DNA of 64,000 nucleotides. Origin: Zasmidium citrigriseum (lineage: Eukaryota; Ascomycota; Dothideomycetes; Mycosphaerellales; Mycosphaerellaceae). Where the stretch lies: contig NHNW01000046.1 of assembly GCA_002786025.1 (NCBI GenBank), positions 124,001 to 188,000 of the forward strand, in the 5' to 3' direction. This document shows positions 11,480 to 23,011 of this stretch, piece after piece (positions within the stretch are counted from its first letter, which is position 1; each line of letters opens with the position of its first letter). Below the pieces are notes generated by a model. It saw only the letters and a program-made list of their open reading frames with translations, was not told the origin of the DNA and did no database searches. A program made the position numbers and the translations under genes.

Positions 11480-14400
11480 TCTTATAAGCAGCTCGCCGCT
11501 ACAAGAGTCTAGGTCGGGAGAAGAGTCTCCTATTAATTAACCTTTAAGATAGGAAGACCCTAACGCCAATCCTAAGTTTCGCAACATACTAGTAGACCTT
11601 AGTCCTTCTAAGCTAAAGGTATCTACTACCGACAGGTCTTCTAGCTCTAAAGAGGTTAAGACTCCTACCTCGGAATAGTCGCTAACTAGAGCGAGTGTAA
11701 GCACTACTTCTAGAGTCCCTACTCTACGCCCTTTACTTCTCAACCGCGGAAGATCTTATCGTTCCCAGATAGCTACTCCTGTTACTACCGCTAACGCTAA
11801 CAATAGTAATAGCGGAGGAAGCAGCTAGGCTACTAGGTCTTCTACTAGCGCTACTTAGTAGGCCGATCCTTAGGCTATTATCCAGCAACTAGCTTTAGTT
11901 CTCCCCAACTTGCGGCCTAAAATGCCTATGCTAGGCTCGAGTAAGAATCCTCTCTTCGATAGGAAGAACGTCTCTGCCTTTATCGATCGTTTCGACAATT
12001 TAATTACCGAGTACAACCCTAACTTAACCGATGTTAAGAAGTTGTCTCGCTTCCGACTAAACACCGATCCACTAACTCGCCCGCGTGTTACTCGAGTTCC
12101 AGGGTACGAAGATAGGGATTATAAGAAGTTCCGCATCGAGGTTGCTCGCGAATTTACCTAGACCGATGCCTTTATACTCCTTAGAACCCGCTAGTATCTG
12201 GAACAACTTGCCGGTACTAATCGTTCCATAGGAGATAACTTGTCCAGCTACTACCGCTAGTTTATTACTACGAGTAAGAAAATTAAGAAGGCAGACATGG
12301 AAGATAACTCTCGCACCCGACTGTTCCTCCAAGGACTTCCTAATTAGTTGTAGCGAAAGCTATATTAGAAGTTTAACCTACACCCCTTGCGCGAATACAG
12401 CTTCCGGGAATTCGACAAGATCTTCGACGAAGCTATACGCCTAATCGAAGGGAATGAAGGGTACAACCTTACCTAGAAGGAGACGACTATACAAATAAGG
12501 ACTTTGTAGAAGTCTGTCGAAGACAGACAACCTGTATTAGATGTTAGCTTGTCTTACATTTCGAATGTTACTCCGGCTTCTTATGATGCTAAGATTAGCT
12601 TACTTACCGATCGGCTTCATCGTATGGAAATCGCTATAATGTAACGCTAGTACCTAAGTAGGGTAATGCTACTTAACCCTTAAGCTACGGATTAGATAAG
12701 AAATATCTCCGGTAGGTATAATACTAGAGTCTTTGCTATACAGTAGAGGAAAGCTCCTCCAATAGGTCCTACTATAGCCGATAAGTGCTAGAACTACGGT
12801 AAGCCTAGTTACACTAGAGCTACCTATAAGATGTTTAAGATGTTCCTTAATACCGGTTACTACTATCTACTAGACAACAAGTAGTACTTGGGACCTAAGG
12901 GCAGCTATAACCCGAAGTCTATAACATGGCGATAGGACAGAACTAAGCTAAAGCTATATAGTATACTACTAGCTATTCGAATAGAATAGCCTACCGAGAA
13001 GATTGCCTTTACGGGAACCAATGCTAATAAGTTTCTAGCTAAATAGAGAAGTAATAATAGCTCTATTACTAGAAACTCCACTTTAACTCCTATAGCGCTA
13101 CCTACGTTATCGTCGGCCAAGGTCTACTTCGCCGGGGTTAGCGAATCTAAGGAACCGTATAATCCTACCTTCTAGTGTGTGCAACGCTCTAAGATCATCG
13201 AAGAAGCTACGGATGCCTTCGATTAGTATAAACATAGATCCTTCTATGTTACTCCTAAATACTTACTAGATAGAGGTTACTACTCCAATACTGCTACCCG
13301 CTTATAGGAGAAAGCAAGCTCGGCTCCGAAAACGCGATTTGCACCTACTAGAATTCTTAAGAACAAGGAACGTAAACAATCCTTAGTAGCTAAGACTCGG
13401 CAGCTTCGTGCTAATAACACCCCTATTACTAACCTTCCCGAATCCTAAGACTAACTTCGTAGACCGGAACTTTAGCCTAGGGTTAAGGATGTAACTAAGG
13501 ATTCTCCGACACAGACTTAGACCGTAGACTAGAACCACTCCTAACGAGACGAGTCTATAACAGACAGGGGTAATAATAAGTTTAAGGATACCGTACCTCT
13601 TAATGCGCTAGTTGCCGCTCGCCGAGGTGAGCCTAAGAGCAAAGCATTTCCACATTACGTCCGCGCCTATAGTAGTAGGAATAACAAGCTATTCTAGAGC
13701 AAACAGGTAATAAATGCCCCTCTTAATGTTACCGTTAGTAATATAATAACTTATAACGCTACCTTTGCGAAGTACTAGTTATAGAGAATCCTTAACAACT
13801 CCGAGTTCATAGATAAGCTTAAAAAGTATAGGGAGACACTACAGACGAGCGCTATAGTGCAAGTTGATTCACCTAACTAGCGTGTGTCTATAGCCGTTCA
13901 ACTTCCGCAAGAAGACATAAGATTCTCTAGACCGCCCGAGGCTAGTAAGCTATACAAGGATGGCGCCAAAATTGATCTTTCTAGCGTTACTACTAATTTA
14001 GTCTTAGCTCCCAGCCCCTAGGTAATAGCTACAGTTAGCTATATCGAGCACACAGTCCGTACTTTAATTGATGAAGGATCTGAAGGCTGCATTATAAGCT
14101 ACAAACTAGCTTCCTAGCTTAGGCTTCCTATTATAGGTAATATAAACATTAACATAAGCGGTACTAGCGGGCCCTACTAGTTTAGTAGAGTTACTCGCGC
14201 CCTAAAGATTATAGTACACGGTATTACCTTCTTCTAGGATTTCTTGGTCTCGGTTTCCCCATCCACACCCTTTATTCTAGGACGCCCCTAGTGCCGGAAG
14301 GTCCGGCTAACTAGCGTTAACTATAATAATAGTACATAGGAGGGAACTATTGCCGATAGACGAGGGAACTCCGTTCACTTTACGGGAATCTAAGCTACTA

Positions 14401-14610
14401 TAACTAGGTGTAAGCGGACGGACGATATCCTTCGTAGTCCTAGGCTAACCCTAAAATTGTAGGGGAATCGATACCTACGCCGGTCTCCCCTATCTTAGTA
14501 GGAGCATATACTATCTATTAGGATAGTATTTGTAATAGATCTTCGGATTCCTAAGGATCTTAGGATCCTCTAAAGGGCTTACGCCCCGAGATTGACGGAG
14601 AACCTAAGTT
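11480..14610 (+). pseudogene. gag-pro: Inner-element Gag and aspartic protease, RIP-inactivated
   Basis: Gag core reads around 11900-12480 (motifs FIDRFDNLITEYNP, SYYR*FITTSKKIKK, LFLQGLPN, FDKIFDEAIRLIEGNEG). A CCHC zinc knuckle is at 12783-12830, where RIP has turned Cys and His codons into Tyr (K-C-stop-N-Y-G-K-P-S-Y-T-R-A-T-Y). The protease active-site region is at about 14064-14100: LIDEGSEGCIIS, where most retropepsins have D-S/T-G. Many TAG stops sit at former Trp or Gln codons. Gag would form the particle and bind RNA, and the protease would cut the polyprotein. The segment is bounded by palindromes 1 and 2. Exact ends are uncertain. Confidence 0.85.
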
Positions 14611-14617
14611 TTTAACG

Positions 14618-14640
14618 TTTGCACCCTACCGGGGTACGAA
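14618..14640. repeat. Inner-element border palindrome 2 (gag-pro / RT)
   Basis: Copy TTTGCACCCTA, C, CGGGGTACGAA: same 23-bp unit with a few RIP-type transitions, flanked by CG on both sides. It lies between the protease and RT segments. Confidence 0.9.
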
Positions 14641-14644
14641 CGTA

Positions 14645-17600
14645 GGAATCAACTATTACGCTCCCGGATTGGATTCTCTACCTTCACAATCTTTAGCATC
14701 CGCGTTCGCGGTATTTAAAAAGGGGAGGGGAGTTGAAAATTCTTACCCTAACGTTACTGCCGCTATAGAATTACTACCTAATATCGCTAAAGCTAGATTT
14801 CTCCACATCGAGGATTAGGATAACGATAATGTTAAGGGTATTCTCCTCGCCGCAACCATTAACAAAGCGGCTCGAAGATTAAGGAGGCAAGCTTACACAC
14901 GCCCGCCTGTTAGTATAACTACCGATGTGTACACTATATATAAACGGAAAGCTAAGAAAGTTCGCCCTATTAAGGAAGATAGTTCGAGAACTAACGGATT
15001 AAAACCCGGTGGATCCCTCACCTAGCGAGACGATTGCCTAGCCTATGAAGTAATACTTCCCCCGGGAACTAGCAAATTCGATAGGAAATATCTAATTAAG
15101 AAATTTTCCAATATTCCTAAAGGAAGCCGGCTAACTTAGGAACGTCTAGATGCTATCGAAATTAGTATGGACCTACTCCCTCTAGAACTAGAAATGATCC
15201 ACGAGATGCTCTACAATAGAGAAGCTACTATAGCCTACAACTTTAAGCATTTAGGACGAATTCGGGAAGAAGTAATTAGACTACAGTACATTCGGACGAT
15301 ACCGCATACGCTATAGCAACACCCGGGCTTCCGTTTAAACCTATTACTTCGGTCTATAGTTGAAGGCATAATTCGCGAACGGCTTAAAGCGCAGACGATC
15401 GAATCCAGCCACTCGAGCTATCGGAATCCCTACTTCCTAGTTGGGAAGAAGTCCACCGGGCCGGAGAGGACCTATCGGCTTATTAATGCTACTATTGAGA
15501 TTAACAAGGTTACTATTCGGGATGCCAACTTGCCCCCTAACACTAACAGCTTCTCGGAAGACTTTGCTAGGTGCAAGATAGCGAGCTTAATCGACATCTT
15601 CTCTAGATATAATTAGGTTACTCTATATGAATCCTATAGAGACATTACGGCTTTCGACATACTACTTGGATTGTTCCGACAGACTACTCTTCCGTAAGGA
15701 GCTACAAACTTAGTTGCTTAGTTCGTGAGAGCTATTACTTAAGTGCTAATAGCCTATATCTCCTATCGAGCTCGGCCTTTTCTAGACGATATTAGCGTCA
15801 AGGGCCCGAAGACCGATTACAATAGGGAACATATTAAGCCTAGCCTACGGAGATTCGTCGTTAAACACATTATAGCAATCGATAAAGTCCTTACGGATCT
15901 AGAACGTGCCGGTTGTACTATAGCTAGGAAGAAGCTCCAACTTCTTTGCAAGAAGGTTAAGATTGTAGGCTATGTAACTAATAAGTTTAGTCGCTACCCT
16001 AATGTAGTACGAGTACGAAAGATACTAGAATAGCCCACCCCTACTTGCTAGAAGGATGTTAGGATCTAGATAGGACTAGTTGTATACTTCCGGATCTGGG
16101 TGCCTAAACTAGCTATTCGAGGAAAGCCGCTCTTCCAACTCCTACGGAAGGATGCGGAGTTTGTCTAGGAACAGAAGCATTAGGATGCTAAGGATACTAT
16201 TGCTCGTCTCCTCGTCGAAGCTCTAGCTTTAAAGTTAATCGACTACTCTAAGGAAGGAGGAGGTATCGTACTTGCAGTTGATGCTTCTAGCGAAGGTTTT
16301 AGAGCAGTCCTTATACAATGCGATCCGAAGAACCCTAAAGTTCGACATCTAGTCCAGTTCGAATCTAGCCTTTTTAGTCCTCCTAAGTAGAAGCATAATA
16401 CTAGAAAACGCGAATGCCTTAGAGTACTAAAAGCATTACGGAAACTAAAGCCATAGTTATTTAGTATCTACTTTATCTTAGAAGTAGATGCTAACACGCT
16501 AATACATTAGCTTAACAAGGCTTTATCGGATCTACCGAATGCAGCTGTTACTAGATAGATTGCTTAGATTCGACTATTTACCTTCGAAGTTCGACATGTG
16601 CCTAGGACCAAACATTCTACTCCTAACAGCCTGTCTCGCAAGCTAGCTACGGAACAAGATTACGAGGAGCTAGCAGAGGAAGAGGATGTTAAGGCTATAA
16701 TCGACGACGACTTCTACCTTACGTACCCGGTACAGCGAACTAATCCTCCGTAGGAGGATACTAGCATTCTTAATTACCCGGAGCATTATAATAAGACTTC
16801 CTAACAGCTAGCCTAGATTATAGCTAAACGCCGCCGCCCGCGAGGAATAATACGCTAGCGATACCGCACACTAGTATTGTAGTCGAGGAAGTTTGTAGTC
16901 TAAGGCGGTGTCTTATTCTAGTAACCTTACAAGTATGCTCTATTGTAGCGTGTTATAGACCAACCCTATATACAGGACTAGATCTTACATGCCTTCCACG
17001 AGAAGAATAGCTACCGTAGCACTAACATTATGTTTAACATAATCTAGCGGAGGTACTAGTAGGAAGGACTATATCTGTCTTGCTCCAAGCATTTCAAATT
17101 ATACGGTCCATACAACTACCGGAATAGACACCCTCGGCTAGCTAAACTCCGCCTAACTATATAGAACTTCGTTAGCGAAAGGTAGGCTACAGATCCTATC
17201 CATATTGATGCCTATAGGTGTCTACTCGTAGTAAGGGAGGCACTTAGTAGATGGATCGAAGTCAAGTATATTAACTATTCTTCTAAGAAAGTAACTGCCT
17301 GGATCATCGCCGACTAGCTATATGCCGATGTCTTCTGCCGATATAGAACCCCTCTAGAGATTATTCTTAACAATGCGAAGCAGCACGCTAGTAAAGTAGC
17401 TCGTCTACTTACTAGCCTAGGCATTAAGAGAGTTCGTATTTCCCTATACAATCCCTATTCGAATGCCTAAGTTAAAGTTAGACATCGGCTATTGCTAGAT
17501 GCCCTTACTAAACTTACGAGTAGTACCCTAACTAGATGGAGGAAATAGGTTCCTACTATTGCCTAGGCGGATCGAACGATAACTAATAGTCGAACTAGCT

Positions 17601-18690
17601 AATCCCCCTATGCTATTATGTTCGGGCATGAAGTAGTGCTGCCTATCGAAGTCGAATACCCTACTACTACTGTTCGAGATTAGGGAGCAGTTCGTAACCG
17701 CAGAACACTTCTATAGTATCGTACTAAATAACTCTAGCGAATAGAAGGATTACTTAAGGAACTTCAGGCTCGTTAGAAGCGGATGAAGGCTACTACGAAG
17801 CAATACTACGATAATCGCAATAAGGTTAGCTTCGAGGAATTCTAGCCTAGCGACACGGTTCTTATGTATCGTACCGAAGACAAGTACAATAAATCCGACA
17901 AGCTGTCCTTCCGCTAGAAAGGCCTATTTCGCATTAGGGAAAGGGACGTAACTAGCTTCTCTAAGCCGGAGCGACTATATTCCTATCTGCTAGAAGAACT
18001 AGATAGCACCGAGATGGATAGGACCTTTACGTACTATCTTCTTAAGAAGGTTATCTACCTATTCCGCACGATGGAAGAGAATACTAATAATCCTACCCCT
18101 AATGTCGCTAAAGCTAATTAGCCGCGACTGTTTAAGGCCGAAGATAAGGATAAACCGGAAGATAATAATCTTAAGGAAGAAGACCTACGATTTGCTAAGC
18201 TAGGTATCGCTTATCCGTAGTTAAGCCTCCTACGGCTAAGCTCTAAAGAAAGGGAAGGGTACTAGAGGTACGACTAGCTAGATTTTCTTCGAAAACTCTT
18301 GCTTGTTTACTCTGTTTGTTACATCGGCCTTGTAACTAAGGCCTATGTGCTTTTGGAAACCCATTACTCCCTAGATCGCGTGTAAGCCGAAGTTGCCGGA
18401 TTTGAAGTAGTTGCCTCTAAGTAGAGTACTACGGATACTTCGTCTTCGAGAAATGTAGGGTCTTTAGGGTAGACAGAGCGGCCGTCTTAGACGGGGTGCT
18501 CTTATGCGATGTAGGCTTTCGCTTCCGCGCTAGCTCGTAGTCCTAGTCGCCGTCTTTATCTTCCTCGATATGCTCCTTATAGATAGACGATAGGCTATAC
18601 GTATACGCCTTTCATCGCTATCTACGACATCTTTATTACATGCTAGACCTCCGCATGCCCCTAGTTAATCCTAATATCGACAATTCCCGT
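14645..18690 (+). pseudogene. pol: Inner-element reverse transcriptase / RNase H / integrase, RIP-inactivated
   Basis: RT: TYRLINATIEINKVTIRDANLPP at about 15470-15540 with the catalytic box FLDDISVKGPKTDY at 15779-15820. RNase H: VLAVDASSEGFRAVLIQC at about 16270-16320 and LEVDANTLIH near 16480. Integrase core: DPIHIDAYRCLLVVREALS near 17195-17250, then EIILNNAKQHASKVARLL near 17360. The second catalytic Asp is now Asn, and the Glu expected near 17475 appears as Lys in NA*VKVRHR; both are G-to-A changes. A C-terminal region near 17860-18080 (LMYRTEDKYNKSDKLSFR) follows. Stops, mostly TAG, interrupt all of it. The longest open remnant is 96 codons at 15743-16033, covering the RT box. Confidence 0.92.
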
Positions 18691-18699
18691 ACTTTTACG

Positions 18700-18722
18700 T
18701 TTATACCCTAGCGGGGTGCGAA
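18700..18722. repeat. Inner-element border palindrome 3 (integrase / ORF A)
   Basis: Copy TTTATACCCTA, G, CGGGGTGCGAA. The right arm is intact and the left is RIPed. It is flanked by CG on the left and CG after the right arm. Confidence 0.9.
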
Positions 18723-18724
18723 CG

Positions 18725-20000
18725 CCTAACAGTAGAGAACCGGCTATAATCCCGGTAACAGATAGATACTAGCCGTCCGCGAGCACTCCTAGAATTGCGA
18801 CTATAGCAATAAGTAAAGGGAAGGAGTAAGGAACATGAAGCGGTCCTCTAAGGCAGTTATAAGCCGCAACTTCTGCATTAGGAATAGCGCCAACCGTATA
18901 TAACTCCCTATATTCCTCGCAAACTTAGCCCACCTTCTACTACGCGCGACAACCGACACTTTCAAGCGACAACTTAATCTACGCCTCCGCCTGTCGGCAA
19001 AGAACGTCGTTACACTAGCTGCTACTTCCGAACTCTACGCTATTAAGCTATTCTGTACACCCGCTAAGATGTCGAATCTCGAGGCTATCGAGTCGGTTTT
19101 GGAAACTAAGTCTAAAGAGCTCTAACTAGAGCGCAACTACATCCTCAGCCTACCTATAAATAGCGGTTAAGAGCAAGAAGCTCGCCGATAGCGAGTCCGT
19201 AATATCGAGAACCTTATTAAACATCTAGAGTCGGACCGGGATTAGATACGCTCTACGCTAGTCGGCGAAGAGAACAGAATGTCGGATATTATAGACGCCT
19301 TTGTCCGTAGCTACCTCGCCGCTTACCTAGGAAGGACGGTAGTCCCAACCGCTATTACTAGCGATTACATAATCCGGGTAGCAGAGCCGAGACTACGAGC
19401 CGCCCGTCCACAGATTCAGATCTTCCGCCTTCTAGACGTAGGCGCTAGAGGATAGCGCGACGACGATCGAGGTCCTCGCTTTAACATCGCCGAGATCTAT
19501 ACTAATCTAGATTTGCTTTAACGAGATGTTGCTCTGTAGGAGCGCATCCTTAACGAGTATGCTATTATAGGAAATGCCCGCCTTCGCTAGGATGTTAATC
19601 TATAGCGAGAACTCGAGAACCGCTGCACCCATTACCCTCCTAGCTACTACGACTCTCGCCGCTCCATCTATTGTTTCGGCTATCGCAACGACACCGCTAG
19701 CCGCACTAACGGCACCACTTATAGTCCATAGCTTCCTGTCAATACTAACTTTATTACTGTTACTATCGATAGCGTTAATAGACTATTCCTAAACCCTCCG
19801 AACTAGTAAGCTACTTAGATCAATGCCTAAGTTCGTCGGCTTAATATGCAAGGAAGGAACACTCGCCGCGGCCGCGCCGGTCTAGATAGCCTACTTCGAT
19901 AAGAGAGGCCCGAGAACAATCGGGTTGCTAAGGATTAGAGTCGTGCCGTATAGGCCAATCGCCGCCGCCTTAAGCGCCTATAAGAATAGCATTATACGAT
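18725..20000 (+). pseudogene. ORF A of inner element, unknown paralogous protein
   Basis: Readable through RIP stops from about 19060: LETKSKEL*LERNYILSLP, RVRNIENLIKHLESDRD, then AEPRLRAARPQIQIFRLL, RFNIAEIYTNL and YYDSRRSIYCFG near 19640-19690. The same succession of motifs occurs in ORFs B and C, so the three are diverged tandem copies. A charged, probably helical N-terminal part is followed by an Arg-rich region. I know no family with these motifs. It lies between palindromes 3 and 4, after integrase, where most Ty3 elements have only the 3' LTR. Ends are approximate. Confidence 0.65.
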
Positions 20001-20254
20001 AAGATTGCGTCTCAAGTAAGTAGTATTGAAAGGGGTGTGTTAGGAATGGAAAAGGGGTTTAGCTAGGGAGAATTAGACGGAAGGATTAGGAGTTAGCTTG
20101 TAGTAATAGCTACTTCTTCTCCGCGAACCTTCTAGTTTAGAGCTCTTTAGTATAAAAACCTTTATCCCTCCTCTCAATCGCTGCTCCTACATCTATTGCC
20201 TACGTCTCGCACCTATGGGAGAAGTAATGTTAAGAATAGCTAGTTACTTTTACA

Positions 20255-20277
20255 ATCGCACCCCGCCGGGGTGTGAA
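20255..20277. repeat. Inner-element border palindrome 4 (ORF A / ORF B)
   Basis: Copy ATCGCACCCCG, C, CGGGGTGTGAA, one of the best preserved. It lies about 250 bp after the readable end of ORF A. Confidence 0.9.
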
Positions 20278-20279
20278 AG

Positions 20280-21580
20280 GTTAGAGCCGCCGCTACCCGG
20301 TACCTACGCCGCCTCTACGCTATTAGGTAATGCTCGCAGATTGTCGGTGCATCTAAAGTCGTTACTAGAGTAACTAGGTCCGGAACTAAAGGCTTCTAAT
20401 AGATTACATGTAGTAATTTCCTAATTGGGCCTAGCGGCTATCGCTAGTATAACTTCCCGCCGCTACTCGAATATTAACCTTCTCCGCGTCGCACTACGAC
20501 TCGCACCTTTTGCGACGGATCTAAGCCTTCTTCCTCTAAAGTCGCGAGAGCTTTATTAAAAGCTAAACGCCTATCGCACGAGGAACGCCCATACCGATAC
20601 CGCTAACATAAGCGACATCCGCGCTCTAAAAGAAGTCGTCCGCCTCGAGCATGCTAAGCTCCGTTAAGAGATAGAGTATCTATGCTCGAACGCCCATACT
20701 AGCCGCGGAAATCTTGCCTATATAGAAGCTACCTCGCGCTATGTCGGCGACATTTCTCGTACCCGCCGCCTACTAATAGATGTAGATAAGGAGCTAGACG
20801 ATCTACTACACGATAAGACTTAAGATAGCAATCGGATAATAAACGAGTAGTAGTAGACCTTCCTTAGTCGCTAGTATCGCCTACCCTCTACTACCGAGAG
20901 ACAGTAGCATTACGCCGATACGGTCGAGCCCTGCATCCTTACTACTCGGCCAAACATCTCCGTCGTCCGCCTACTACGTATAGGCGCACAGAACTAGAGA
21001 AACGGAGAACCTAACCCCGCCTTCAACCTTAACGAGATCTACCTGTCCCTTTAAGCGGGTTATTCTAATGCTTATCTACAAGCCTGTATTATTAATAAGT
21101 ATCGCGCGAACAGCGACTTCTAAGGACGCTAGACTCTTAGTATGCAGCAAGATCTAGAACGCCGCCGCACCTAGCCTAATCCTCGCGCCTTCGATAGTCG
21201 TCGGTCTATCTTCCGTCTCGGCACCCTACCTCTAGCGATACCGGCGCCTGGCACCTACTCGTTCCCTAGCTAGCCGTAGACGGATGTTCGCTAGAGAGTC
21301 CGCCGTAGCATAGTTATAAACTAGACGGAGTATAAAGCTAATCTCTCTCGTCGCTATACTAATCTGTAGCGTCGTCGTAAGGAAGTCGATCGTATAATAG
21401 GCCCCTAGCTAGTCTAGCATGTTCACATCTACCAACATGATAAAGCAACGCCGAATTGCTACTATAAGGTTATCCGCCTAGCCCGGGATAGGCACTCTAA
21501 CGCTTAAAGCTTAGGGAGGCATAGGTAACTTTAGGCCTAGGAATTAAGGATAGAGGCATGGACGGGATATATAGCAGCGG
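20280..21580 (+). pseudogene. ORF B of inner element, unknown paralogous protein
   Basis: Readable from about 20540 to 21590. Motifs: VVRLEHAKLR*EIEYLCS, LLIDVDKELDDLL, VEPCILTTRPNISVVRLL, AFNLNEIYLSL, then FDSRRSIFRLG near 21190-21230. The last three blocks align with ORF A (AEPRLRAARPQ..., YYDSRRSIYCFG) and ORF C (VEPRLARRRPR..., RDSRRLIYRLG) in the same order and at similar spacing. It is the longest of the three copies. Function unknown; stops are mainly TAG. Confidence 0.65.
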
Positions 21581-21872
21581 CTGTTTGCTACTTATATCGA
21601 GCCTCTAACTTCGAGTCCACTAGTAATATAGTTTACTTCTACCTTCTCCTCCTTTCCTTTATTATATCTATTTGTATTCCCGTTATCTATATAATACGGG
21701 CAGATTATGTTATATCCCCCCCTTTCTACCCTAGTCTAGCTTTATCGGTTCCCCACCTAGATAAGACAAGTTCCCTACCTTTGTCGGGGATCCTCCGAAG
21801 TGTGCTATCGATTCCTAAATGCAACTTCCGTAATAGCGCTATGTCGCTAGAGTAGCTTAGTACCTTCTACGA

Positions 21873-21895
21873 TTTACACCCTACCGGGGTGCGAA
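21873..21895. repeat. Inner-element border palindrome 5 (ORF B / ORF C)
   Basis: Copy TTTACACCCTA, C, CGGGGTGCGAA: right arm intact, left arm RIPed. Confidence 0.9.
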
Positions 21896-21899
21896 CGCA

Positions 21900-22870
21900 A
21901 TTAACGAATCCCTAGACGATCTATAATAACCCCGCTCGGCCAGAAGGCGTATTCTCTCTGTATACGCGCTACTTATATCTAAACGATGTAGACTATACCT
22001 TTCGCTATAGCCGCATTCGGGAAATTAATATTAGTTATCGAGACTAAATCTCTAGAGCTCTAGATGGAACGAAACTATATCCTCCGGTTGCCGTCTACCT
22101 CTCTTTTAGTATAGGAAACTCGCCGGTAGCGAGTACGCGAAATTAAGGATCTAATCGAATACTTAGAACGTAACCGGACTTAGCTACGCTATATTTAAGC
22201 TCGGGAAGAAGAAGCTACCTAGCAGTTAGCCTAACCGATTCCTACGGACTTTAGAGAACGATACCGAATCGATATAGTCGAACCACGCCTCGCCCGGCGT
22301 CGCCCTCGAACGCCTATTATCCGGCTTATATAGAGAGGCGCTAGGGATTAGCGCGATAATAATAGACACCTACGCTTTAACACCGATAAGATCGACGCCG
22401 AACTACAACTACTACAAGAAGAGATCGAGCTGTAGGAGACGATACTTACTAAGTATGCTACTATAGGTAATATGTAGAGGCGTTAGACAGTGAATCTATA
22501 ATAGGAGCTAGAGGATCGGCGAAGACACCCTACCCTTGGATCTCGAGATTCTCGCCGCTTAATCTATCGGCTCGGACATGCTAACGACTATACTAGACGA
22601 ACTCCTAGAACCGCTACTAGCCCACCCTTTATCGTCCGAACTGGCTCGCATATTCGATAAATCGATAGGCGTAAGATACTCCTTATTAATTTACCCGACC
22701 CGCAATTAGTGCTATTTTAGGCACTAGACCACCGATAGAGGGCTACGTTCCGAACAGCAGCTAGCTTAGATCCTCCTCTCCGACAACAACGCCTAGAGTT
22801 TAGCGCTATTCTAGATAATTAGATCTAAGTTCTTGTCCCTACTTAACCCCGTAGGTACTCCCGCTATAAA
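21900..22870 (+). pseudogene. ORF C of inner element, unknown paralogous protein
   Basis: Readable from about 22040: LETKSLEL*MERNYILRLP and RVREIKDLIEYLERNRT closely match ORF A. VEPRLARRRPRTPIIRLI, RFNTDKIDAELQLL and RDSRRLIYRLG (near 22550-22575) follow. It is the shortest of the three paralogs. A and C are closer to each other than to B in the N-terminal part. Function unknown. It is bounded by palindromes 5 and 6. Confidence 0.65.
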
Positions 22871-22988
22871 TAGGCATATACTAGGGGTGTTTAGAGGATT
22901 GCAGGGAAGGAGCTTGACAGGGTACCCATTTCGGGCTGAATTAGAACGCCTATGGTTGACTAATTAGCCTACGGATGTTACTTTCACG

Positions 22989-23011
22989 ATCGTACCCCGC
23001 CGGGGTACGAA
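22989..23011. repeat. Inner-element border palindrome 6 (ORF C / ORF D)
   Basis: Copy ATCGTACCCCG, C, CGGGGTACGAA: symmetrical changes in both arms keep base pairing at the sixth position, apart from the outermost base. Confidence 0.9.
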
